Shown: positions 7,514-16,614, counted from the stretch's first letter. The stretch is DNA of 56,056 bases from Anaerolineales bacterium (GCA_016927115.1 JAFGNH010000005.1:1-56056); one strand, 5' to 3'. Numbers and translations are program-made. Notes: a model not told the origin generated them from the sequence alone.

Positions 7514-9379
7514 ATGTTTGGATACATGGGTAAATATGCCATCGTAGACCTCACGAAAAAAGAGGTGACGATAAAAAAACTGGAGGAATCCCTGATCCGC
7601 GATTATGTCGGTGGAAGGGGATTCATCATTCGCTGGCTGTACGATATGCTGGATAAAAAGACCGATCCCCTCTCATCTGAAAACCCCCTGATTTTTGCGG
7701 TTGGGCCGTGGACCGGAACGATGGCTCCCTCTTCAGGCCGCTGGATCGTGGGCGGCCTGGCACCTCAGACAGGGATCCATTCGATCGGAATCGGCGGCGG
7801 CCAGTGGGGAGCACACATGAAGTGGGCGGGCTTCGATGCCATCATCATTAAAGGAAAAGCGGATGCGCCGGTCTTCCTCCTGGTTGAGAATAATAAGATT
7901 GAAATACATCCAGCCGACAAGTACTGGGGTCTGGATAATAACCAGCTTGAAAGTGCGATCCGCCGCGATCTCGGCAATCCCGATTACCATGTTGCCGGAA
8001 TCGGACCGGCCGGTGAGAATCTCAGCCATATGGCGACAGTGATTGTGGATCGCACCCGTTCCGCCGGCCGCGGCGGTTTGGGAGCAGTCATGGGCAGCAA
8101 GCTGCTGAAAGCCGTTGTTGCTTATGGAACCCAGGGTGTGAAAGTGGCTGATCCGCAGGGCGTGATCGATCTGACCATTGACCTGACGGCCCGTCTGATG
8201 GATGAGCCGCATTACAAAACCTACAGCTACTGGGGCACTACCCGCTTCCTCGAGCGCTACACCGAACACGGCGGTTTGATGACCCGCAATGCCCAGAAAG
8301 GGATCTTCGATAACTGGCGTCAGATTGACGGCAATGTCTATCTCGGCCGGTACCGGATCAAGCAGACCGCGTGTTTTGCCTGCCCGATTCCATGCTCCAG
8401 CTATTACACAGTCGAAGGCACTGAGAAGCTGGGCCCCGCCATCTTCGGCGAGTCGGTGTCGGCTTCAACATTAAAGGAGCCGGGTGCTCGCTGTGGTGTC
8501 AGCGACATGAACCTTGTGCTCCGTTCGCATGCTGCAATTGATCGCTATGGCATCGATCTGATCTCAGCTCCGGCCACGGTGGCGTTTGCCATGGAGGCCT
8601 ACGAGAACGGTGTGATCACGGATCGTGATACAGGCGGCGTTCCCCTGACCTGGGGCAACGGCCATGTGGTGCTGGAGATGCTGCGCAGAGCGGCGTATGG
8701 TGAAGGCCTGGGTAAAGATCTGATGCATGGTTCGCGGCACTGTGCCCGTACATGGGGCAAGGGCAGCGAACGATTCCTCTCAGACAGCAAGGGCCTTGAA
8801 CCCCCGGCAACGGACCCGCGGGCGTACCCCTCCTGGGCGCTTGGGTATGCAACCTCAAGCCGTGGTGGCTGCCACATGCGGGCTTACTCCGTGGTTGAGT
8901 TCGGCGGTGTGAATGAAGTCCAGGCTGAACGGATGGGCGTGAGCATGGAAGTTAATGAGCGTCTTGGATGGAAGGGAAAGGGCCGTTCCGTAGCTGTGTT
9001 CGAGGACCTTCGCTCCCTGGGAGACTGCCTCACCATCTGCCGTTTTGTCGGCCGCAACGAACTGGCCTTCCCCGAGAACATTGTCGATCTGTATATGGCT
9101 GTAACGGGGAGAGAGGTTACGGTCCAGGAATTCTATGATGTCGGTGAGCGAATTACCAATCTGGAGCGACTGATCAATCTGCGCCAGGGAATGAAAGCAA
9201 CCGATGATGATCTTCCGGTCCGTTTTCTGGAAGAACCGCTGACGGAAGGCGCATCGGCAGGAAAAGTTGTTCCCCTGGAACCGATGCTGATTGAGTACTA
9301 CCTGACCCGGGACTGGGATCGCGGCGATGGAAAACCTTCAGAAAAACGTTTGAAGTCTCTGAAGCTGGATAACCTGTAG
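7514..9379 (+). CDS. Aldehyde:ferredoxin oxidoreductase family, second copy
   Basis: This 621-residue protein is a full-length AOR-family enzyme. The N-terminal barrel (YVGGRGFIIRWLYD) is followed by RSAGRGGLGAVMGSKLLKAV for the pterin site. Canonical cluster ligands ACFACPIPC have C-x2-C-x3-C spacing, with a fourth Cys in CLTICRF. It is clearly more canonical than the copy at 4220-5935, so the two are not a recent duplication. The dedicated ferredoxin directly upstream suggests these two form a complex. Candidate reactions are aldehyde oxidation after ring opening, or carboxylate reduction. Confidence 0.92.
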   Translation: MFGYMGKYAIVDLTKKEVTIKKLEESLIRDYVGGRGFIIRWLYDMLDKKTDPLSSENPLIFAVGPWTGTMAPSSGRWIVGGLAPQTGIHSIGIGGGQWGAHMKWAGFDAIIIKGKADAPVFLLVENNKIEIHPADKYWGLDNNQLESAIRRDLGNPDYHVAGIGPAGENLSHMATVIVDRTRSAGRGGLGAVMGSKLLKAVVAYGTQGVKVADPQGVIDLTIDLTARLMDEPHYKTYSYWGTTRFLERYTEHGGLMTRNAQKGIFDNWRQIDGNVYLGRYRIKQTACFACPIPCSSYYTVEGTEKLGPAIFGESVSASTLKEPGARCGVSDMNLVLRSHAAIDRYGIDLISAPATVAFAMEAYENGVITDRDTGGVPLTWGNGHVVLEMLRRAAYGEGLGKDLMHGSRHCARTWGKGSERFLSDSKGLEPPATDPRAYPSWALGYATSSRGGCHMRAYSVVEFGGVNEVQAERMGVSMEVNERLGWKGKGRSVAVFEDLRSLGDCLTICRFVGRNELAFPENIVDLYMAVTGREVTVQEFYDVGERITNLERLINLRQGMKATDDDLPVRFLEEPLTEGASAGKVVPLEPMLIEYYLTRDWDRGDGKPSEKRLKSLKLDNL

Positions 9380-9472
9380 AAAATGGAGCCGATTTCAAAT
9401 CTGTCGGTATGAGATACTGGAATTCTTAACGTGATTGTTGTTGAACTGCTGAACAAACAGGAGAACAAAACC

Positions 9473-9927
9473 ATGTTAGGGAACACTTCTGGACGGTACT
9501 TTCGGGTAACGACGAGTGGAGAAGCGCATGGAGATGTTTTACAGGTAATTGTTGATGGTATATCGGCCGGGCTGGAACCGGATGAGTTTCGCGGCAGCGA
9601 GAGCAAGGATACACCCTGCCTGGATGGGGACCGAATCCGATTCAGGGCCAATCATGCGGGTGGCCTGCCGGGTGGAATCAGCAACAGGGATGATATCGTC
9701 CTGCGGGTTGTCGTCAAACCTGCTTCACAAATTTCTATTGAGCGGCATACAGGTTATATGTTTGAAATGAAGGAGGTTCTTCCACAGACCGTATTGATCT
9801 GAGCATCGTGCTGCGCATACCGCTGGAGGCGGAAGCGATGATGGCTCTGACGTTGATAGACAAGTTGATGGCAGTGCACGGTTATGACAATTTTGCCAAC
9901 CGGGCGGCTGAGCACAAAACAATATAA
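9473..9927 (+). pseudogene. Chorismate-synthase-like gene, internally deleted and frameshifted
   Basis: The N-terminal 35 residues match the start of chorismate synthase (GNTSGRYFRVTTSGEAHG, then GISAGLEPDEF). The sequence then jumps to RGSESKDTPCLDGD, NHAGGLPGGISNRDDI and VVVKPASQIS, the last third of the enzyme. About 200 central residues that bind FMN and substrate are absent. A stop at 9800-9802 follows a frameshift near 9765-9790; in the next frame the C-terminal PLEAEAMMALTLIDKLMAV helix continues to 9927. The normal GRHDP motif is not preserved. It cannot be a working chorismate synthase. The clean junction and good ribosome-binding site (AGGAG 9459) leave room for expression of a 109-residue product. 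Confidence 0.75.
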
Positions 9928-9944
9928 AGGAGTAAGGATCAGGT

Positions 9945-11240
9945 ATGAATAGATTGATTGTCAGGGGAACAGACAGGCAGTTTTCTGCTGTACAGAAAGC
10001 ACCTCCGGCCAAGTATTACACGCACAGGGGTTTTATATATGGTTCACTCGCAGAAGGAAAGACCCGTGTGTTGAATACCAGCGATGCCGGTGACAATATG
10101 TCGACCGTGCGGGCCCTGAGAGCACTTGGTATCGAGATAAACCGCATCGAAAATGGCTATGAGGTGATCGGCGGAGAGTACCGGACACCGGATGATGTGA
10201 TCTATGTGGGTAACTCAGGTTCGACCATCACCTTTCTGATGGGCCTGGCAGCCCGGGTCCCGGGAACGGTGGTCTTTACAGGTGATCATACTCTGTGTAA
10301 ACGGCCGTTCGGACCGCTGGTGGACTGCCTGAACAATTGGGGAGTGCCTTGCTGGAGCACACGCGGCAATGGACTTGCGCCGATAGTAGTCCGTCACTTT
10401 GAGAACCTTGCACCGGAAGTCGAGGTGGACGGATTCATCTCACAGTATGTCTCCAGCCCGATCCTGCTGGCGCCTTTTGCCGGGAAGGATATCACCATCC
10501 GGGTAAGCGGTACTTTTAATGAGCCCGGCTATGTGCTGTTAACCGCCCATGCAATGGGTATGTTCGGAGTGGATGTTCATTTTAACCCGGAGGACAACAG
10601 TTTCTTTATCCCGGCCGGCCAGTCCTTCAAACCAATCGACTTTGAGGTTCCGGGTGATTTTGCACTGGCTGCCTATGGTTTTGCTATAGCCGCCCTTACC
10701 GAATCTGAATTCACCTATACCCATCTCGATATCAATTCCGTTCAGCCCGAAAAGGGTTTTATTGACTTTTTGAAAGCCATGGGGGCGAAATTTGAAGTAG
10801 ATGAGCAAAAGAAGGTGATCAGCCTGAAGGGTGAAGGCCGGCTGCGGGGTGTGGAATGGGATGCCAACGACAGCCCGGACATGGTGCCCCTGATGGCTGT
10901 GCTGTGTGCTCTCGCTGAAGGAAAAAGCCGGCTTTATAACATCGAGCAGGTCCGGTACAAGGAAAGCGATCGAATCACCCAGATGCTGCAGCTAAACAAG
11001 ATGGGAGCCCGGGTGACCGAGTTCCATGATGGGCTGAGCTTCGAGGGGGTGGAGCGGTTGAAGGGTGCATTCATGGAAACTGTTCATGACCACCGTCTTG
11101 CCATGGGCTGGGTGGTGGCGGGGTTGATGGCAGATGGAGAGACCGTAATTGATGAAGCTGAGGTTGCCTCCATATCCTATCCTGGTTTTATAGAAGATAT
11201 GCAGGCTATGGGCCTGGATCTGCGGATAGAGCCGTCGTGA
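9945..11240 (+). CDS. EPSP-synthase paralogue with altered active site
   Basis: This 431-residue protein has the complete two-domain enolpyruvyltransferase fold. By my alignment to E. coli EPSP synthase it keeps K22 and R27 (here Lys23, Arg28 in PPAKYYTHR), R124 in CKRPFGP, the S-Q of ISQYVSS, the catalytic D313 (NDSPDMVP) and E341 with R344 (RYKESDR), and R386 (DHRLAM). It replaces S23 with Tyr, R100 of the GNAGTAMR loop with Thr (GNSGSTITF), and the PEP-binding K411 with Ser (ASISYPGF). Such losses argue for a different acceptor or reaction. It lies next to a chorismate-synthase relic and outside any normal aromatic pathway operon. An inefficient AroA is the conservative alternative. Confidence 0.8.
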   Translation: MNRLIVRGTDRQFSAVQKAPPAKYYTHRGFIYGSLAEGKTRVLNTSDAGDNMSTVRALRALGIEINRIENGYEVIGGEYRTPDDVIYVGNSGSTITFLMGLAARVPGTVVFTGDHTLCKRPFGPLVDCLNNWGVPCWSTRGNGLAPIVVRHFENLAPEVEVDGFISQYVSSPILLAPFAGKDITIRVSGTFNEPGYVLLTAHAMGMFGVDVHFNPEDNSFFIPAGQSFKPIDFEVPGDFALAAYGFAIAALTESEFTYTHLDINSVQPEKGFIDFLKAMGAKFEVDEQKKVISLKGEGRLRGVEWDANDSPDMVPLMAVLCALAEGKSRLYNIEQVRYKESDRITQMLQLNKMGARVTEFHDGLSFEGVERLKGAFMETVHDHRLAMGWVVAGLMADGETVIDEAEVASISYPGFIEDMQAMGLDLRIEPS

Positions 11241-11260
11241 GCGTGATGACGAAGGAGAGC

Positions 11261-12292
11261 ATGTCGGCAAAGGAGCGCGTTTTTGCTGCGTTCAACAGGC
11301 AGGTGCCGGACAGGGTTCCGGTGATGTTGATTGCCTATTCTCACGGCGCTCATCTGATTGGAAAAAAAGTGGGGGATTTGCGTAACCTCGAAAATGCACT
11401 GGCATCCCTGATGGCTCTGTACGAACACTATAAAGTCGATCTGATAACACCCAGCTTTGGCTGTAAATACTGGCTGTATGGAGATCTGGATATCGAGATG
11501 CAGCTTCCTGAAGATGGCTACGATTCAGTGGCAAAGCCGTATTTTGAGACTCTGGAGGAAATTGTAACAAAACCGCTGCCAGACCCCCGGGATCCCTCCT
11601 CCCTGCTGCACAACCAGATCCGCCTTGTGGAAGCGGCCTGTGAACAGGCTGGGGATCGGGTGGTGATTTCTGCCTATGGTGGATCTGCTCTGGGAAGAGC
11701 CTGTGATCTGGTTGGGGTGGATAACCTGATGCGCTGGTTTATCCGCAAACCCGAACTGGCAGATCTGGTCATCAAGCGAACGGCTGAATGGACGCTGGAG
11801 ATTGCACGCGCTTCGCTTGATGCCGGTGCGCAGGTACTCGGCCTGACGGATCCGGCAGCAGGCGGCAGTATGATCTCAACCCGTTATTTTGAACGGTTTG
11901 CGCTGCCTGTGTTGAAGTGGATGGTGAACGAAATCAAGGCTTATAAAGATGTCCCGATTTACCTCCATATCTGCGGCCATGTGGAAGACAGGCTGGATCT
12001 GATGGCGGAGACTGGTGTGGATGCGTTCAGTGTGGACCAGCTGGTATCGCTGGAACTGGCGAAAGAGGCCGTAGGTGATCGGGTATGCCTGATCGGTAAT
12101 GTCGATCCTGTTGCTACACTTCTGCTGGGAACACCGGAAACCGTGCTCGAGGAAGCCCGAGCCTGTATTCGTGATGCAGGGAAGGATGGAGGTTTTATTC
12201 TGGCACCGGGATGTGGTGTTCCCCCGCGCGCTCCGCAGGAAAATCTTCGCATGTTGAAGAAGGCTGTGGAAATTGATGGCTGGTATGCCTGA
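11261..12292 (+). CDS. UroD/MtaA-family methyltransferase-like protein
   Basis: The 343-residue protein belongs to the uroporphyrinogen decarboxylase/MtaA-CmuA superfamily. Signature segments are HICGHVEDRL, GNVDPVATLLLGTPE and LAPGCGVPPRAPQEN. The HxC plus later Cys match the zinc-binding H-x-C-xn-C of the methyltransferase branch rather than haem-pathway UroD. Members move methyl groups to or from corrinoids. No corrinoid-binding protein is adjacent, so the partner would be encoded elsewhere or the reaction differs. ATG 11261 follows AAGGAG closely and gives the common MSAKERV start; the frame also opens with GTG 11237 overlapping the previous stop. Confidence 0.8.
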   Translation: MSAKERVFAAFNRQVPDRVPVMLIAYSHGAHLIGKKVGDLRNLENALASLMALYEHYKVDLITPSFGCKYWLYGDLDIEMQLPEDGYDSVAKPYFETLEEIVTKPLPDPRDPSSLLHNQIRLVEAACEQAGDRVVISAYGGSALGRACDLVGVDNLMRWFIRKPELADLVIKRTAEWTLEIARASLDAGAQVLGLTDPAAGGSMISTRYFERFALPVLKWMVNEIKAYKDVPIYLHICGHVEDRLDLMAETGVDAFSVDQLVSLELAKEAVGDRVCLIGNVDPVATLLLGTPETVLEEARACIRDAGKDGGFILAPGCGVPPRAPQENLRMLKKAVEIDGWYA

Positions 12293-12587
12293 AAACAGGA
12301 GGAGCGGTATTCTGAGTGGCTCTCAAGAGAGAATTAAATCCTGAAGCCAGGTGTGTTCCGCAAGGTATGGAGAAGAGACATGGGAATGTGAGTGCAGGTG
12401 GAGCTTGGCGCTGATGTTGAGGGTCAGGAATTAGGCGGTATGAGAAAAACGCGGAATACACAATCAGGTTGAGAAGACAAGGTTGCAAATAAGGAAAAGG
12501 AGAAAGGAGGTCTGCGATTGAGGTAAGTTATTGTACACAGCATATTGCCATCCGATTGATAATCAATGACAATGAGGAGGAGATGTA
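12293..12587 (+). other. Gene-free gap before the ABC importer
   Basis: About 295 bp without a credible frame on either strand. It is purine-rich and carries several AGGAG-like runs not followed by sensible starts. A GATAAT at 12558-12563 may be a -10 element, but I found no well-spaced -35. Confidence 0.3.
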
Positions 12588-14648
12588 ATGCTTAGGAAAG
12601 AATGGCTATGGAAGCTGACCACTCTGCTGGTTGTGGCATCGATGCTTCTTCTGGCGGGATGTGCCCCATCCACTCCAACAGAAGAATCAGCGCCTGCGGA
12701 AGTCGAGGACACCACCGGAGAGACAACCACTGAGGACGAGGCAGCGTCGGCTGAAGAGAGCGAAATGGATGTTGTCAAGGTCGCCTATGTGCCGGTCATG
12801 CATTTTGCTGCTGCATATGCTGCCGAGAGCAACGGATATTTTGAAAACCTGAACCTTGATGTGCAGTTCGAAAGGGTTACATCGGGTACAGAAGCAGTTG
12901 CTTTCCTCTCGGAAGGGCAGGTCGATGTTGGTGCAATTGCTGTTGTCGCATCAACATGGAATGCCTTCAGTGAAGGGCTTGATCTGCGCATTGTAGCACC
13001 CGCTGCACTCAAGCTGATGTCGGGCGATCCCACCATGCTGGTTGTCCGCAAGGAACTGTACGACAGCGGCGAGGTGACCTCTGCCGCCGACCTGGTTGGG
13101 CGGAGAGTTGCCGCGGCCGGTGGCCCGGGAAGCGGTGGCGAGTATCTTGTTGCCAAGGCACTTGAATCTGCTGGCCTGACAATCTTTGATGTTGAGCTGG
13201 AGAACCTCGGTAATGCAGATATGCCGGCCGCAATGGAAGCAGGCCAGATAGATGCAGCCCTCACCGGTTCTCCTTATGTGACCACCATGCTTGAAGCCGG
13301 CACAGCCGTACCGCTGGTCGAGGATATGGTTCCCGGTTCGATGACCGTTGTATTCGTATACTCCGGTCAGTTTATGAGCGAACGCCCCGATGTTGCACAG
13401 CGATTCATGGAAGGCCTGATGATGGGTGCCCGTGCCATGCAGGGTGAGAACTACTTGAGTGATACCAATATTGAGGGATACCTCTCCTGTGTAAACTCTG
13501 ATGAAGAGACCCTGCGCAACACACCACCCATGCTGTATGATCCAAACCTTGGCGTACGCCTGGACAGCCTCGAGGACGTCGAGAGTGTCCATATGGCCAA
13601 CGGGCGCCTTGAATATGATACCCCGCTTGATCTCAGCACCATTGTTGATCTGAGCTGGCAAGAAGCAGCCCTCGAAAAACTTGGCCGCTGGATGCCGGAA
13701 GCTCTCGATCCGGCTGAACTCATCAGGGTTGCATATGTACCGGTGATGCACTTTGCATCGGCTTATGCTGCTGAAGGAAATGGCTACTTTGATGCCCTTG
13801 GCCTGGATGTGGAATTTGAGAAGGTAAGCTCGGGCACGGAAGCTGTAGCATTCCTGTCTGAAGGCCAGGTGGATGTCGGTGCTATAGCTGTTGTTGCCTC
13901 AACCTGGTCAGCTTTTGCTCAGGGCCTGGACCTGCGGATTGTGGCGCCTGCCGCACTCAAACTGATGGAGGGTGATCCCACCATGCTGGTTGTCCGTACG
14001 GATCTCTTTGACAGCGGCGAGGTAACATCGGGTGCCGATCTGGCAGGCCTCAGGATCGCTGTTGCGGGCGGTCCCGGCAGTGGTGGTGAATATCTGGTAG
14101 CCAAGGCACTTGAGCCTTTCGGGCTGACCATTTTTGACGTGGAGCTCGAAAATATCGGTAATCCCGACATGCCGGCCGCAATCGAAGCCGGCCAGATCGA
14201 TGCCGCTCTCACCGGCTCACCATACGTGACCACAATGCTTGAAGCCGGCACAGCTGTACCACTGGTACAGGACATGGTTCCTGGTTCGATGACGGTTGTT
14301 TTTGTATACTCAGCTCAGTTTATGGAAGAGCGACCGGAAGCAGCCCGACGCTTTATGCTGGGCCTCATGCAGGGTACCCGCGCCATGCAGGGTGATGACT
14401 ACCTGAATGACACCAATATTGCTGCGTACCTCGGGTATGTCAGCTCTGAGGAAGATACTATCCGGAATACACCTGCCATGCTTTATGATCCTGATCTGGT
14501 AGTGAGGACAGAAAGCCTGGAGGATGTCCAGCGCGTCCATATGACCAATGGGCGCTTCGACTATGAAACGCCTGTTGATATAAACACCATTGTGGATCTC
14601 AGCTGGCAGCAGTATGCGTTGATGATTCTTGGTGGATACGAGGAGTAA
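12588..14648 (+). CDS. Tandem-duplicated ABC substrate-binding lipoprotein
   Basis: This 686-residue protein begins with a lipoprotein signal (LLLAGC, lipidated Cys25) and an acidic Ser/Thr/Glu-rich linker to about residue 60. Two near-identical NMT1/THI5/SsuA-like binding domains follow. Each starts with VAYVPVMHFA and contains VAFLSEGQVDVGAIAVVAST and GGPGSGGEYLVAKALE. The second copy lies exactly 948 bp (316 codons) after the first at two landmarks I checked, so there is no net indel over that span. Most such proteins have one domain. The family binds sulfonates, nitrate, aromatic sulfonates and pyrimidines, and the ligand here is unknown. GAGGAGGAG precedes the start. Confidence 0.9.
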   Translation: MLRKEWLWKLTTLLVVASMLLLAGCAPSTPTEESAPAEVEDTTGETTTEDEAASAEESEMDVVKVAYVPVMHFAAAYAAESNGYFENLNLDVQFERVTSGTEAVAFLSEGQVDVGAIAVVASTWNAFSEGLDLRIVAPAALKLMSGDPTMLVVRKELYDSGEVTSAADLVGRRVAAAGGPGSGGEYLVAKALESAGLTIFDVELENLGNADMPAAMEAGQIDAALTGSPYVTTMLEAGTAVPLVEDMVPGSMTVVFVYSGQFMSERPDVAQRFMEGLMMGARAMQGENYLSDTNIEGYLSCVNSDEETLRNTPPMLYDPNLGVRLDSLEDVESVHMANGRLEYDTPLDLSTIVDLSWQEAALEKLGRWMPEALDPAELIRVAYVPVMHFASAYAAEGNGYFDALGLDVEFEKVSSGTEAVAFLSEGQVDVGAIAVVASTWSAFAQGLDLRIVAPAALKLMEGDPTMLVVRTDLFDSGEVTSGADLAGLRIAVAGGPGSGGEYLVAKALEPFGLTIFDVELENIGNPDMPAAIEAGQIDAALTGSPYVTTMLEAGTAVPLVQDMVPGSMTVVFVYSAQFMEERPEAARRFMLGLMQGTRAMQGDDYLNDTNIAAYLGYVSSEEDTIRNTPAMLYDPDLVVRTESLEDVQRVHMTNGRFDYETPVDINTIVDLSWQQYALMILGGYEE

Positions 14649-14656
14649 GGTTTTAA

Positions 14657-14690
14657 GAGCCCGCGAATGTTCGCGGGCTCATTTTTCCTT
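14657..14690 (+). terminator. Strong intrinsic terminator after the binding protein
   Basis: GAGCCCGCGAA (14657-14667) pairs perfectly with TTCGCGGGCTC (14670-14680) over a 2-nt spacer and is followed by ATTTTTCCTTTT. It lies between the binding-protein gene and the ATPase gene. Partial termination here would give many binding proteins per transporter, a common arrangement in ABC importers. Confidence 0.8.
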
Positions 14691-14704
14691 TTCTGGAGAG
14701 AAGT

Positions 14705-15514
14705 ATGCCAAAAAAAATTATTGCCGATAAGGTGACAAAGATCTTTCCAACCCCAAGAGGCCAGCTTACCGCCGTGGAGGATTTCAGTCTTGAGGTGGAG
14801 GACGGTGAGTTTGTATGTATTGTTGGGCCTTCCGGTTGTGGAAAATCCACCTTCCTGCGAATTGTTGCCGGTCTGATCCCCGCCACTTCCGGAAATATCC
14901 GGATTGTTCTTGACCCGGATTCAGAGGAAGGGAAACCACTGAACAACATTGTGTTCCAGGAATATGCCATCTTTCCCTGGAAAACCGTGAAGGATAATGT
15001 CGCCTTCGGTTTGGAAATGCGCAATGTCCCCAAAGAAGAGCGGTATGAGATATCCCTGGACTGGATCCGCAGGGTTGGCCTGACTGGTTTTGAAGATTGT
15101 TATCCGCATGAGCTATCCGGTGGTATGAAACAGCGTGTAAGTATAGCCAGGGCTTTTGCCAATGATCCGGAAGTGCTGTTGATGGATGAACCGCTTGCAG
15201 CGCTGGATGCGCAGACAAGGGCTATCATGCAGGAAGAACTGGTGCGCATCTGGGAGTCGGATCAGAAGACAGTAATCTATATCACACACAGTATTGAGGA
15301 ATCACTGCTGCTGGGAGACCGGATTGTCCTGATGACCGCACGTCCAGGCAGAAAGAAGGACAGCTTCCAGGTTCCCTTTGACCGGCCGCGCAATTTAAGC
15401 CTGACCAGCACACCGGAATTTGCAAAACTGAGTTATACCATCTGGGAATCACTCCAGGTCGAAGTGCAGCGGACACTGCTGGTAGGCAGCCAGAGTCCGG
15501 ACGAGTGCGTTTAG
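14705..15514 (+). CDS. ABC transporter ATPase, nitrate/taurine type
   Basis: The 269-residue ATPase has Walker A GPSGCGKST, Q-loop NIVFQEYAIFPW, signature LSGGMKQR, Walker B EVLLMDEP and switch His in YITHSIEE. The sequence resembles TauB/SsuB/NrtD ATPases, matching the NMT1-type binding protein upstream. It energises the importer from the cytoplasmic face. The permease gene follows within 20 nt. Confidence 0.92.
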   Translation: MPKKIIADKVTKIFPTPRGQLTAVEDFSLEVEDGEFVCIVGPSGCGKSTFLRIVAGLIPATSGNIRIVLDPDSEEGKPLNNIVFQEYAIFPWKTVKDNVAFGLEMRNVPKEERYEISLDWIRRVGLTGFEDCYPHELSGGMKQRVSIARAFANDPEVLLMDEPLAALDAQTRAIMQEELVRIWESDQKTVIYITHSIEESLLLGDRIVLMTARPGRKKDSFQVPFDRPRNLSLTSTPEFAKLSYTIWESLQVEVQRTLLVGSQSPDECV

Positions 15515-15531
15515 AGAAGGAGGCGACTGGA

Positions 15532-16614
15532 ATGAACGGTACGGACAGAAAAGAAGCTGGCAGGAAAATTCTGATCTTATTCGCAGTGGTCTTGCTGCTG
15601 GATATTGTTCTTGCAGCAGCCGGGTTGTGGAAACGGTTCTGGCTGTATGCGATTCTTATTAATTTAATTTCCATTGGTGTAATATCCCAGTGGGGGACAG
15701 CATTTGTTGCTGGAGGAAAACTGCATCGTTATGAGCGGTTTTTATCCATCGGTTTTCCACTTGTAATGTTGTTCTCATGGGAAATGCTGGTGCGAGTTGG
15801 TATTCTGAATCCGATGTGGTTCCCGCCACCCTCAGAAGTAGCTAAAGCGTTATGGGAGCTGTCAACGGAATATGACAAGTTTAACGAAACCAGCCTTCTG
15901 GGGCGGCCGTGGCTTATTCCGGAAATGTACCGTGAGTACGGCTGGGAAGGTATAAAGATTCTCGTAGAAGAGAGCCATCTCATAGCCACACTGACGCGAA
16001 TTTTTCTGGGCTTTATCTTTGGTTCTATTCCCGGTTTGATTATTGGTGTGACAATGGGTATGAGCCGGACCATCCGGGCGATGCTCGATCCGGTTATCTC
16101 AGCCATGTACGTTATACCGAAAATCACCATTCTACCGCTTATGATGCTGATTTTTTCGCCCTTTGGTGAGACCTACAAGATTGTCACGGTGGCGATTTCG
16201 GTGTTCTTTGTAGTGCTGATCAACTCTATGGTTGGTGTCCGGGAAGTTGAGCCGATACTGATCGAAGCAGGCAGGAATTATGGTGCCCGGGGGGTTCAGC
16301 TTTTCAAGCATGTGATTGTTCCGGGAGCCATGCCTGTGATATTTGGCGGTCTGCGGCTGGCACTCGGTACGGCGCTGATCGTTATTGTGGCAATTGAATT
16401 TGTACGGGCCAAATCCGGTGTCGGCTACATCACATGGTACTATTGGGAAATCCTCAAGCCGCCGAAGATGTACGCCGGACTGATTGTCATCATGATCCTG
16501 GGGATAATCCTGACCTATGGACTCCAGTGGACGGAGAAGTTGGTGATCCCCTGGAGAAAACGCCGGGATGAAGCCAAGGAACAACGCATGAAGACACGCG
16601 CTGTGAAACCCTGA
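15532..16614 (+). CDS. ABC transporter permease, nitrate/taurine type
   Basis: This 360-residue membrane protein has several N-terminal membrane segments, longer than the usual SsuC/TauC permease. The BPD_transp_1 core follows, with the EAA loop appearing as EAGRNYGARGVQLFKHVIVPGAMP. ATG 15532 follows AAGGAGG; an upstream GTG at 15505 inside the ATPase gene is unlikely. About 80 extra N-terminal residues with two or three hydrophobic stretches are unusual and could contact the double-domain binding protein. Together with the two preceding genes it forms a complete importer. Confidence 0.9.
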   Translation: MNGTDRKEAGRKILILFAVVLLLDIVLAAAGLWKRFWLYAILINLISIGVISQWGTAFVAGGKLHRYERFLSIGFPLVMLFSWEMLVRVGILNPMWFPPPSEVAKALWELSTEYDKFNETSLLGRPWLIPEMYREYGWEGIKILVEESHLIATLTRIFLGFIFGSIPGLIIGVTMGMSRTIRAMLDPVISAMYVIPKITILPLMMLIFSPFGETYKIVTVAISVFFVVLINSMVGVREVEPILIEAGRNYGARGVQLFKHVIVPGAMPVIFGGLRLALGTALIVIVAIEFVRAKSGVGYITWYYWEILKPPKMYAGLIVIMILGIILTYGLQWTEKLVIPWRKRRDEAKEQRMKTRAVKP

